The notes under the pieces: generated by a model | Told to the model about the DNA's origin: nothing | The model's input: only the letters and a program-made list of their open reading frames with translations | The model's database searches: none | In this document: positions 24,804-33,600 of the stretch, in pieces | How the letters are laid out: every line of letters starts with the position of its first letter | Position numbering within the stretch: position 1 is the stretch's first letter | Origin: an uncultured Bacteroidales bacterium | GTDB lineage: Bacteria > Bacteroidota > Bacteroidia > Bacteroidales > Paludibacteraceae | Length of the DNA: 46,293 nucleotides | Reading direction: 5' to 3' | Assembly (NCBI GenBank): GCA_937907165.1 | Contig: CALCUH010000040.1 | Coordinates: 1-46,293, forward strand | Made by a program: the position numbers and the translations under genes

Positions 24804-25611
24804 AATAAATGATTACCACGATTTCCTTGGAATAATCGATTGTCACGTCTCCGTCAAAAAGTTCGTGCGTGATGATGATTTGGGGAGTCGTTTGTTGGAT
24901 TTGGAACCCATTCTCTTTGAATTTTTTCCACACAAAATCTTTATCGCGCCCAGGCTTTCCAGTATATAAACCGACACTCTTATTTTGGTAGTCTTTCCAT
25001 AAATATTGGATTGGATTATTGATTGGAATATAGTTGCCAAAAAAATCGCATGTGTACGGATATCTTAAATCCAAGATGTCAAAGAATTTTTGTTTGAATT
25101 GCGCATACAATTTATCCAGCTCGTCTATGGATTTTTGAGGAATAGGGAATATGTAAAAATAGAGTTCCGCATGCTTTACGTCTTGAAGATTGATGATTTC
25201 GTCCGTTATGGGAAGCGTAAATAATAATACGTCTTTCCCTATTCTTTTTGGGAATGTTGTTATATAGTTGATTTGCACATCGCCCATGGAGGTGGGTGGG
25301 TAGTAGGGTGCGTAATAGGAAGTGTCTTTCCCTATTTGTAGTAATAATAGAAAGTTTGAGGCTATGTGTTCGTTTTGTATGGGCATTGAAGCTCTCCTCA
25401 TAAAATCACGTACTATAAATTCGGGGAAGTCAGGATGGTATAACGTCTTGTTGGGTATGTCGACCATCATCACGCTATCTCTACCGTCGTTAAAAGTGAC
25501 AACGATGGCGTCTTTGTCCGGAATAATCTGCTTTTTTTGAGCATGTGCGGGAATGCCTAAAAATAAGATGCCCAGATGTAAAAGGACTAATAATTTAAAT
25601 AGGTTCGACAT
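24796..25611 (-). CDS. Secreted protein of unknown function, 271 aa
   Basis: A signal peptide (hydrophobic residues 5-20, cleavage near AHA-QK) is followed by a mainly beta-looking domain. No family was recognised. Visible features are VVTFNDGRDSVMMVDIP (about 37-53), a Tyr/Pro-rich YYAPYYPPTS, and an Asp/Tyr-rich C-terminal half ending IVVIIYFN. There is no cysteine pair or catalytic motif to name. It lies in the same direction as the serine hydrolase gene (105-bp gap) and may be read with it. A decayed copy of its 5' third lies at about 27165-27345, on the far side of the serine hydrolase gene, so this locus has duplicated in the past. Confidence 0.7.
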   Translation of the reverse strand: MSNLFKLLVLLHLGILFLGIPAHAQKKQIIPDKDAIVVTFNDGRDSVMMVDIPNKTLYHPDFPEFIVRDFMRRASMPIQNEHIASNFLLLLQIGKDTSYYAPYYPPTSMGDVQINYITTFPKRIGKDVLLFTLPITDEIINLQDVKHAELYFYIFPIPQKSIDELDKLYAQFKQKFFDILDLRYPYTCDFFGNYIPINNPIQYLWKDYQNKSVGLYTGKPGRDKDFVWKKFKENGFQIQQTTPQIIITHELFDGDVTIDYSKEIVVIIYFN

Positions 25612-25716
25612 GGTTTATCGTATCTTATTAGTTTAGCGACTCTATAGTTCTCGGAGATGTGAACTTAACCACACATTTCTGATTTTATTGTTTAGGAATG
25701 CTCTATCGTTTCCCTT

Positions 25717-27072
25717 TTACTTCACCTTCGTGTACATTCTATTTTCCGGTCCGATTCTGTATTTAAGAGAATCCTTTGTCTGGTTAAAATAGATTTCAAT
25801 ATCGTAACCATAAAATTGGAAAGCGCCATTGGGTTTGGCGTTAAGTGTAACTGAAAAATTATTTTCGTCAGTTGCGATGAGATGTTTGCCGTTATTGGAG
25901 AATGTCAGCTTGTGGTTTTCACAAGTGAATTCACCGATGTACTCGTTGATTTGTGCGCTGTCTAAAGCGATGTAGTTCAAGTCTGGAATGGGGAACTCCT
26001 CACCTTTTTGTGCGCAGTTCATCGTCCAAATTAAGGTTTCTATCTTTGTCTCCATTGTGTTTTGCAATAGAGTTGTGACCGTTCCATCTTCATAGTTCAT
26101 ATATGCGAGATACCTTTCGAGAGAGCCGGTATGAGTGATTATGAGCTTACCGTCTTCTCCTTTGATGCCACCAACGCCACAACCGTAACCTTCGACGAAA
26201 TCCAACATCTGTGAGGTCACATACTCGCCCCAAAATCCATTGGCTATGGCATAGATGTATTTTTGCAGGTCTTGGGTCGTCGACACGATGCTTCCTGTTC
26301 CAACGCAGACAGAAGGATGCCAAGGCTCTCTCTTGACCCAGCCCTCTTTGTATTCGTAGCTATTGGTGTTCGTTGATTGTCCGCTGCTACAGAATGTTCC
26401 GGTGAGTCCTAGCGGTTGGGCAATCTCTTCCTGAATCTGTTCAGCGTAACTTTTCGCATTCACTTGCTCCAGAATATACGCCAAAAGGATATAACCTGTG
26501 TTACTATAGCTAAACTTTTGACCGACAGGAAAGTTGGACTTCAATTTGCCGAATCGCTCCAGCATCTGCTCTTTAGTCTGTGGTTCATGCATATAAGATT
26601 GGAACTCTTGGTATGTCTCATTGACAAAGTCTTGTAGTCCGCTGCGGTGGTGTAGCAGATGATAGATGGTGATGCTGTCCGCATTGGTGATGTTAGCATC
26701 CGGGAAGAATTTGCTTAGTTTGTCATCCATGGAGATTTTGCCCGCCTCTATGGTCTTAAGGGTCAGAATTCCAGTGAATGATTTGGTGATTGAACCGATT
26801 CTGAAAGGAGTCGTGTCTGTAATCGGCACCTTGTTTTCGATGTCGATGAAGCCTGTGTTCTTGGAAAAGATTACTGAGTCTCCTTGGGTGATCATAACAG
26901 ACCCCATGAATTGTGATGAGATGGAATCGAAAAACACACTCAAATCATCTATGTTGTGTCCTGTATGGAATGCGCTTTCAGTTTCGTTTGGTTTTCTATT
27001 AGCATCCTTGCAGGATGAGCAAATGATACCGCACACAATTGCAATCGAAAGTGTAAATAATAGTTTTCTCAT
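25717..27072 (-). CDS. Serine hydrolase lipoprotein, class C beta-lactamase / PBP4*-like
   Basis: The 451-residue protein has a lipoprotein-like signal (IICSSC-K, Cys21). The beta-lactamase-fold domain (about 45-350) has all three boxes: Ser94-I-T-Lys97 in IGSITKSFTG, Tyr189-Ser-Asn191 in FSYSNTGY, and HTGSLERY near 315 in place of KTG. IYHLLHHRSGLQDF is also typical. The C-terminal 90 residues form a lipocalin-like beta domain often attached to this group. Probable activity is D-Ala-D-Ala carboxypeptidase or esterase in the periplasm; a true resistance beta-lactamase is less likely given the HTG box and the extra domain. A good promoter lies at 27100-27129. Confidence 0.87.
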   Translation of the reverse strand: MRKLLFTLSIAIVCGIICSSCKDANRKPNETESAFHTGHNIDDLSVFFDSISSQFMGSVMITQGDSVIFSKNTGFIDIENKVPITDTTPFRIGSITKSFTGILTLKTIEAGKISMDDKLSKFFPDANITNADSITIYHLLHHRSGLQDFVNETYQEFQSYMHEPQTKEQMLERFGKLKSNFPVGQKFSYSNTGYILLAYILEQVNAKSYAEQIQEEIAQPLGLTGTFCSSGQSTNTNSYEYKEGWVKREPWHPSVCVGTGSIVSTTQDLQKYIYAIANGFWGEYVTSQMLDFVEGYGCGVGGIKGEDGKLIITHTGSLERYLAYMNYEDGTVTTLLQNTMETKIETLIWTMNCAQKGEEFPIPDLNYIALDSAQINEYIGEFTCENHKLTFSNNGKHLIATDENNFSVTLNAKPNGAFQFYGYDIEIYFNQTKDSLKYRIGPENRMYTKVK

Positions 27073-27099
27073 GATATTTAAATGTTAAATCCACCGGCA

Positions 27100-27129
27100 C
27101 AAAGATAGACATAATTGTTATTTGTACAA
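27100..27129 (-). promoter_or_regulatory. Promoter for the serine hydrolase gene
   Basis: On the minus strand TTG (27129-27127), 19 nt, then TATCTTTG (27107-27100): an exact fit to the Bacteroidetes consensus. The -7 box is 27 nt upstream of the ATG at 27072. Confidence 0.65.
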
Positions 27130-27164
27130 GTTTGATATGAACGTTGAAACTCCTTCCCTAATAT

Positions 27165-27345
27165 CATGTACTAATACGGGGAAAGTCAGAACGAATATCA
27201 TATTTTGTTGGATGTGCCGATTCTCACGACACTATCTCTATCATCGTTAAAGAGTCATCGATGGCGTGCTTGTCAGGAATAATCTGTTTTTTTTGTGTTT
27301 TTAATTTCCTAAAAGTAAGACGCTTAGATAAGAGGGAACAATTCC
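27165..27345 (-). pseudogene. Decayed copy of the 5' third of the 271-aa secreted-protein gene
   Basis: The stretch aligns by eye with 25405-25585. Shared blocks include TATCTCTA followed by CGTTAAA, then CGATGGCGT, TTGTC and GGAATAATCTG before a T run, and CCTAAAA/TAAGA near the end. Indels break the frame, and there is no usable start or signal peptide. It corresponds roughly to codons 10-70 of the intact gene and lies on the same strand. The edges are approximate. Confidence 0.7.
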
Positions 27346-27382
27346 ATAAAATTGTTCGTCATCATTATTGGGTAAATCTATT

Positions 27383-28072
27383 TTAGAATCTAAATCCAAC
27401 AATAGCCATGGTTGTATTGTTGCGTGCGTCGAGAATGTGGTAGGTGTCGTTGTGATAATTGTTGAACATACCCAATTCGTAGGCGAACAATATGGAGACA
27501 CGGCGGATTTCAATACCGGTAGCCGCTTGAACACCCATGTCAAATCTTTTGAATCTGCTGTTGTAGTCTTCCGAGAAACTGCTGATGAGGGAAGCTCTGT
27601 CGTCGTTAGATCTGTCTTTGAACCAATATTTTCTTTCTCCGGCCACACCTACGGCGAAGTAAGGTCCGACGATGAATTTCCAGGCCACCTCGTATTCGAT
27701 CGGTACTCTAAAACCGATTAATCCGGGAAGTTCCACGTAGAAAAGGTTAACGGAAGCTCTTTCGTTATCATAAAGATTAATCGGACCTCCGTCTTTCAGC
27801 CATTCATGTCCGTTGATTCTGCATCCCTTTTTGTTGAAGGAGACACCCGTTTCGAAGTATACATGCTCTCCGAAATTGATGTCGAGAAAAAAGCCGAATT
27901 TGCATCCGAACACTCCTTTTTTACCATAGGCGTCATAGGCGTTACCCCATTGGTTGGCCATTCCCGCTCCCAAGTCGAATCCGAATTGGACTTTATCGTC
28001 ATAACCGTATTGCGCTTGCGCATTGATATTTAGGAGAAATATTGTCGCGAGAATGCAAAATATTTTTTTCAT
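27383..28072 (-). CDS. Outer-membrane beta-barrel protein (PorT / OMP_b-brl_2-like)
   Basis: The 229-residue protein has a signal peptide (MKKIFCILATIFLL to NAQAQ). Alternating strands follow, as in small 8-10-strand barrels: VQFGFDLGAGM, VYFETGVSFNKKG, VELPGLIGFRVPI, WKFIVGPYFAVGV, FDMGVQAATGIEI, ILFAYELGMF. The last strand, MAIVGFRF, ends in Phe, the usual BAM signal. This is typical of the outer-membrane beta-barrel families of Bacteroidota; no specific cargo or role can be read. It has its own promoter at 28112-28142 overlapping the end of mutS2, and no partner gene on its strand nearby. Confidence 0.85.
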   Translation of the reverse strand: MKKIFCILATIFLLNINAQAQYGYDDKVQFGFDLGAGMANQWGNAYDAYGKKGVFGCKFGFFLDINFGEHVYFETGVSFNKKGCRINGHEWLKDGGPINLYDNERASVNLFYVELPGLIGFRVPIEYEVAWKFIVGPYFAVGVAGERKYWFKDRSNDDRASLISSFSEDYNSRFKRFDMGVQAATGIEIRRVSILFAYELGMFNNYHNDTYHILDARNNTTMAIVGFRF

Positions 28073-28111
28073 GGCTTTTTTATTATAAACTTATTTGTCA
28101 AAAAATTAACG

Positions 28112-28142
28112 CAAAAATAATAAACTTTTTAAAATTCCACAA
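28112..28142 (-). promoter_or_regulatory. Promoter for the beta-barrel protein
   Basis: On the minus strand TTG (28142-28140), 20 nt, then TATTTTTG (28119-28112), 39 nt before the ATG at 28072. The -33 element lies in the last codons of mutS2, so the two genes are packed closely but independently expressed. Confidence 0.6.
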
Positions 28143-30561
28143 CTGTAATTCCAGCACCTCCAAATTGTACATGTTCGTCGTGGAAATTTTTCACGCCGGC
28201 GATGTTTTGAAGGTATTGTCTGATCAATTGTCTGAGCGCACCCGTTCCTGTGCCATGTAGAATGCGCACTTGATCCACGTTTACCATAATGGCGTCGTCG
28301 ATGAAATAGGTGACCGCTTGCAGCGCCTCGTCGCCTCGCATTCCGCGTACGTCGATTTCCCTTTTGAAATTGAGTTGCCTTTGCCGAAGATCGTCAGAGG
28401 TGGCTTCGCTGACGAATGTGCTCTTTTGAGCTTCTTTCTTTATGGTCGTTTTGCTGACTCTTTCCAACCTGTCCGTTTTTACGGTCGATTTTATTTGTCC
28501 GATGGCGATGATCGCATTGTTACCTTTGATTTCCATAATGGTAGCGTGACCGCCTTGACCCTTTATGCGTACGGTATCTCCTACGGAGAATGATTCCTCC
28601 TTTTGTTCCTTGTCCGTCCGTTTCTGGATAGGTTTGTGCGGCTGGATTTTCCTTTCGATGGAATCCTCTCCGTGTGATTTTTTACGTTGTTCTTCCTTGA
28701 AGTTTTCCAGTTCTTTCCTCGCCTCTTTGGTCTTCTCCTTGTCGGCCTGCGCCTCTTTAATCTTCCTGATGGTATTTTCTATGGCTGCGTTGGCTTGGTC
28801 GAGCAGGTGTTGTGATTCGGCTTTCGCCTCTCGGATGACCGCTTTCTTCTGTTTCGCCATCTCTTCCAACTCTTCCTCGTATTTAGCCGTCAGTTCCTCC
28901 AACCTCTTCTCTTTTTGCTTGATGCTCTGTCTTTTCGCTTCCCAGTAACGTTTGTCGCGCACTACATCTTGCAGATATTTATCCATATTGACGAAATCTT
29001 CGCCCACTTTTTGGGTTGCTTCCTCGATGACAGATTCCGGAAGACCGATCTTCCTTGCGATTTCTACAGCGAAAGAACTGCCGGGGTTTCCTATTTCCAG
29101 TTGGAAAAGAGGTTGCATGCGGTGACGGTCATAGAGCATGGCACCGTTGATGATTCCTTCCGTCTCTTCGGCGAAGTTCTTGAGGTTCGTGTAGTGGGTT
29201 GTGATGACGCCAAAGGTATGTTTTTGGTTGAAATGATCCAGCAAGGCTTCCGCGATGGCGCCGCCAATCCTTGGTTCTGTTCCGCTACCGAATTCATCTA
29301 TGAGTATAAGGCTCTTATCATCGCATTGTTTCACGAATAGTTTCATATTGGTGAGGTGCGAACTATAGGTACTGAGGTCGTTTTCGAGGGATTGCTCGTC
29401 GCCGATATCGATGAGAATCTTCCCGAATATGCCCATTTCGCTGGTTGCATGCATAGGCACGAGCAATCCGCACTGAAGCATGTATTGCAGTAACCCGACA
29501 GTTTTTAGGCAAACCGATTTTCCTCCTGCGTTAGGGCCAGAGATGACAAGGATGCGGTTGTTGTTGTCCAAGGTGATTGAAAGCGGCACGACCTCTTTCC
29601 CAAGTTTCCTGTTGTTGAGGAGTAGGATAGGGTGCATTGCCACACTCCAATCCATATAAGGCTCCTTTTTGATTCTTGGAAGGGTGGAGTCCGTCTCTTG
29701 GGCGAAGAGCGCTTTGGCCCGTATGAAATCGATTTCAGAAAGAAAGTCGAACGAGTCTTGTAATTCAGGCACTCTAGGGCGGATCTCACTGCTGATGCTT
29801 GTGAGGATTTTTATGATTTCTTTTCGCTCATCGGCGAGCAACTCTTTGATTTTATTATTGATTTCCACAGCCGCCTCAGGTTCGATGAATACGGTTTTAC
29901 CAGTTGCTGACTCATCGTGTACGATTCCCCTTATTTTGCGTTTATAAGCCGGAGCGATTGGAATGACCAATCTGCCGTCCCTGAAAGTCGGTTTGGTGTC
30001 GTCGTCGATATAACCCTCTTGTTTCGCATGTTGCAGGGCGTGGTTCAAAGCGCGTGAGATAGCGCTCTCTTCTATGGCGATGTTTCTTCGGATGTTACTA
30101 AGCTCGGGGGATGCGTTGTCTTTGATCCTACCGAATTTGTCTAATATGCGGTCAATGGTCCGTATGAGGTCGGGAAAGGTAAAAACGTCCTTTGCGAGTT
30201 GTTTGAGGTAGAAGTAATGTTCTTCCGGCTTTTCGTTAAAAAACTTTACGATTTCGCCGATTGTTTCGATTGATCGTCGCAATTCGAACAATTCCTGTTC
30301 TGAGAGATACAATCCTTCCGTCTGAATTCTAAGGAGTCCTTCCCTCACGTCATAGAAAGGGTCTGAAGGAAAATCCTCTTCCTCCAAAATCGAGGTGAAT
30401 TCTTTGGTCTGATTAGTCTTGCTAAGAATTGTTTCGTGTTTCGTGGAGAATGTGATTTCGTCAACTTTATCTTTCCCGAGGGAAGATGAGCATTTGTTTT
30501 TTAGAAGTTCTCGTATCTTATCGAATCCGGTTTTTAGTTCGAATGTCTCTTGTTGGATCAT
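28129..30561 (-). CDS. mutS2: MutS2 family ATPase/endonuclease with Smr domain
   Basis: The 810-residue protein has the usual family length. The core and clamp regions (1-300) include RDGRLVIPI and GIVHDESATGKTVFIEP. The ATPase has Walker A GPNAGGKS (342-349), Walker B LILIDEFGSGTEP and the signature THYTNLKNFA. A long charged coiled coil (about 515-640; ELTAKYEEELEEM) is followed by a KOW-like segment. The C-terminal Smr domain has DVRGMRGDEAL and HGTGTGAL. MutS2 suppresses recombination or rescues collided ribosomes, depending on species; it lacks the mismatch-binding domain of MutS. All motifs are intact. It lies downstream of the giant gene's terminator, so it needs its own promoter, which I could not place. 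Confidence 0.95.
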   Translation of the reverse strand: MIQQETFELKTGFDKIRELLKNKCSSSLGKDKVDEITFSTKHETILSKTNQTKEFTSILEEEDFPSDPFYDVREGLLRIQTEGLYLSEQELFELRRSIETIGEIVKFFNEKPEEHYFYLKQLAKDVFTFPDLIRTIDRILDKFGRIKDNASPELSNIRRNIAIEESAISRALNHALQHAKQEGYIDDDTKPTFRDGRLVIPIAPAYKRKIRGIVHDESATGKTVFIEPEAAVEINNKIKELLADERKEIIKILTSISSEIRPRVPELQDSFDFLSEIDFIRAKALFAQETDSTLPRIKKEPYMDWSVAMHPILLLNNRKLGKEVVPLSITLDNNNRILVISGPNAGGKSVCLKTVGLLQYMLQCGLLVPMHATSEMGIFGKILIDIGDEQSLENDLSTYSSHLTNMKLFVKQCDDKSLILIDEFGSGTEPRIGGAIAEALLDHFNQKHTFGVITTHYTNLKNFAEETEGIINGAMLYDRHRMQPLFQLEIGNPGSSFAVEIARKIGLPESVIEEATQKVGEDFVNMDKYLQDVVRDKRYWEAKRQSIKQKEKRLEELTAKYEEELEEMAKQKKAVIREAKAESQHLLDQANAAIENTIRKIKEAQADKEKTKEARKELENFKEEQRKKSHGEDSIERKIQPHKPIQKRTDKEQKEESFSVGDTVRIKGQGGHATIMEIKGNNAIIAIGQIKSTVKTDRLERVSKTTIKKEAQKSTFVSEATSDDLRQRQLNFKREIDVRGMRGDEALQAVTYFIDDAIMVNVDQVRILHGTGTGALRQLIRQYLQNIAGVKNFHDEHVQFGGAGITVVEF

Positions 30562-30577
30562 AAAAATTAATTCAATA

Positions 30578-30609
30578 AACGAGGAATGCGGAAATCCGCA
30601 CTCCTCGTT
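30578..30609 (-). terminator. Terminator after the giant T9SS type B gene
   Basis: 15-bp arms (30578-30592 and 30595-30609), with one mismatch, close on a tiny loop. On the minus strand the stem is followed by TTTATTGAATTAATTTTT. It lies 24 bp after the stop of the giant gene and 16 bp before the mutS2 start. Confidence 0.72.
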
Positions 30610-30633
30610 AAGAGAAAATATTAGTGTTTGACG

Positions 30634-33600
30634 TTATCTGATCAGTGTGACGGTTCCTCTACGTTCGCCTCCCTTATTCAGGCCTCTAAAGGTACTCTTA
30701 TAGTTGACTACGTAGCCGTAAACGCCCCAAGCGCACTCTTTACCATCGCATGTTCCGTCCCAAGCGGCATCTTTATCGTCGCCGGTGAATACGATTCTAC
30801 CGCTTCTGTCGAAGATGATGAAATGGAAGTCAGTCATGAGTTCTGTGCCTAAGAATCTGAACACATCGTTATCGCCATCGTTGTTAGGTGTAAAGGCGTT
30901 CGGAACCCAGAAGTCTTTCCATACGTAGATGGTGGTGTCTCCATGGTATTCGCAGCCTCGTTTGTCGACAGCTTTAACCTTCACGATGAACGAGTCTCTT
31001 GTACCCGCTTCTGGGTAGGTATAGAGGGCGTTCGTTCTTTCGATGGTTTCAGAATAATCGCCTGGATCCCAATACCACAATGCGTTCTCAGGATAGAATC
31101 CTTTGAGGGAGATGATAGGATTGTCATGTTCAATTACACCTGGAGAAACCGTGAATTGGATAGGTTCATAAGGTACCGGCTCGATGAATGTGGTGTCCGA
31201 AGATTCGCAATTATTCTCGTCTGTACCATGGACAATGATGGTTGTCGGTTCTTTCAACACAGCGCCGAGGATCGAGTCGTCGATGCTGGTGGCAATCTCC
31301 GTCACAGGAGGGTAACAACTCCAAGTGTAGTGTTTGGCGCCCTTAGCTACAAGGTCGACAGTCGTTTCTGATTGTGGACAACCGTCTTTCTTCGTTATCA
31401 ACCTGACAGGAGGTAATTGGTTGACGTGAATTGTCTTGGATGCAATCGCACTACAACCATTGTAACCGATACCTTTAACGGTGTATGTCATGGAGTTCGT
31501 TAACGGTTTTGCGATACTTCTTGTCGTCTCACCTGTGCTCCATTCGAAGTACAAAGCTCCGTTGGCGGTAAGAATTGCCTCTTCGTTTTTGCAGACAACA
31601 TCCTTGCTTGTGATTGAAAGATCTGGAGCAGGATCAGCTTGAACATAGACGCTCAAGTCTGAAGAACAATGACCCAAAGTGCCGTGAAGGTTGATTCTTG
31701 TGTTCTCTTTAGGCCTGAATGAGAAGTTCATTCCTCTTGTTGTATCTCCACCCATTATCCAATAGTAAGAGCTTGCGCCTTGTGCGGTCAGAATTACGCT
31801 CTCTCCTGCGCAGACTTTTGTGTTTCCGCTATAGTAGAGGGTAGGAGGTTCCAATGCCTTGATTTTGGTGGATTGGGTCGAAGTACAGTTGTTAACGTCT
31901 ATAGCGCGTACAAATACTTGTGTCTCACTATTAATTGGTACCGCTATTTCGTTTTCGTTACCACTCTCTGCGTCAGTACATTCGTTGTTGCCGAATCCCC
32001 ATTGATAGATGATTGCGGAACCAACGGCACTCAGGTGTGCGCTCTCACCTCTACATGCTTGATTGTCTCCTGAAATCGTGAATTGTGGTTGCGGATAGAC
32101 GGTGATAGGAATATCAATCGCGTTTCTACATCCGTTCTCACTAATACCTGTCATAGTGTATCGGGTGTTGGTGATCGGACGAGTCTCGAGTATTTGAGCG
32201 TTTGTTCCGTTGCTCCATGAGTAGAGTTGCGCACCTAATCCTTTAATCTCAAGTTTATCTCCTTGACATATGACCGTGTTCCCTTCATAACTCAACTGTG
32301 GCTTTTTGTTGATTATAACGGTTGTGTCGGCATGACTTTCGCAACCATTTAGGCTACCATAGACACGGAAACTCTTGGTGGATTTGTCTCCGATTGCGGT
32401 TGTGTAATCGAATTCCGCCAGAATGTTGAGTTGGTTGGTCTTATTACCGTTTGACCATAAATAGTCGGTCGCTGAACCGAATGCGCTGATGACGATTTGT
32501 TCGTTTTCGCAGACATTCATATTACCGGTAAGGGTAATCTTCGGGTTTTTGGTAATGCTAACCGTGTGCTCCGCATATGACTTACAGCCGTTAGCGTCTA
32601 TCGCCTCTACTCGATAGCTCTTCGGAGATGAGATGTGGTCCTCCCTGATTTGATTGTGGTTGGTTTCGTCGTCGTCCCAAGTATAGGTGAGAGGTTGTGC
32701 GCTTCTGTTGTTGACGGTCAAGGTTAAGTCACCTTTGTCGGAACAAACTGTCTTAGGTCCGTCGATTGATATCTCAGGAGGGAAGTTAACTCTCACCTCC
32801 ATTTCTGCTGTTCCCTCGCATCCGTATTGGTCGTAACCGATTACAGAATAGGTCGTCGTGGACATTGGCTTGGTGACGATTGAGTCGTTTTGTGTTCCTT
32901 CACTCCAAATATAGGTTCCTTTGGAAATGCCGGATGCCCTCAATGTCGCATAGTCGTTGATGCAGACATCTTTGTCTCCTTCTATTCTAATACTAGGATG
33001 AGTTACGACTTCTACGTCCATATCGTACCAGTCTGACGTACAACCATCGGTGGTACCTCTTACTTTGAACCATTGTGATCCTGGAACGTCCATGTTTTTA
33101 GTGAGCGTATTGGTCTCATTTTCAATAGACGTTCCGTTATTAATCCATTCGTATGCGTTGGCTCCTGCTACAATAAGGCTGACGCTTCTTCCTGTGCAGA
33201 CCGTGTCGTGTGGTGTTACGACGAGTGACGGAATAGGTTTGCTCTTAATGGTTGTGCTAGCCGTGTTGTCGCATCCGTAAATATCCATGACATAAAGGTT
33301 GATGCTTTGTGTCGTGTTGATAATTGGATTGATTGTATCTGTCGAGCCAATGATTTCGCCTTCAGATCTCCAAGTGTATATATTTAAAGGAGAAGTGTTT
33401 TCGCTTGCCACAACGTATATTTCCGCTTCTTCACCTTCGCAGACGGCGTAATCTCCATCGATGGTTACTTGTGGAATCGGGCGAACATTAACGGTAAAGG
33501 AATCTACGTTAGAACAACCGTTGGCGTCTGTTCCGATCACACTGTAAGTGGTTGTTGAAGAAGGTCTGATGTCAATTCGGTTGTTAGATTTACCCGTACT

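Larger units (their letters stand above)
27073..27382. other. 310-bp intergenic region
   Basis: Holds the promoter for the serine hydrolase gene (27100-27129, minus strand) and the decayed gene copy at about 27165-27345. No intact gene lies between the serine hydrolase and the barrel protein. Confidence 0.55.

Noticed and set aside
25717..27072. Serine hydrolase as an acquired antibiotic-resistance beta-lactamase
   Set aside because: It has a lipoprotein signal, an HTG box and an extra C-terminal beta domain typical of housekeeping serine hydrolases, and no mobile element nearby.
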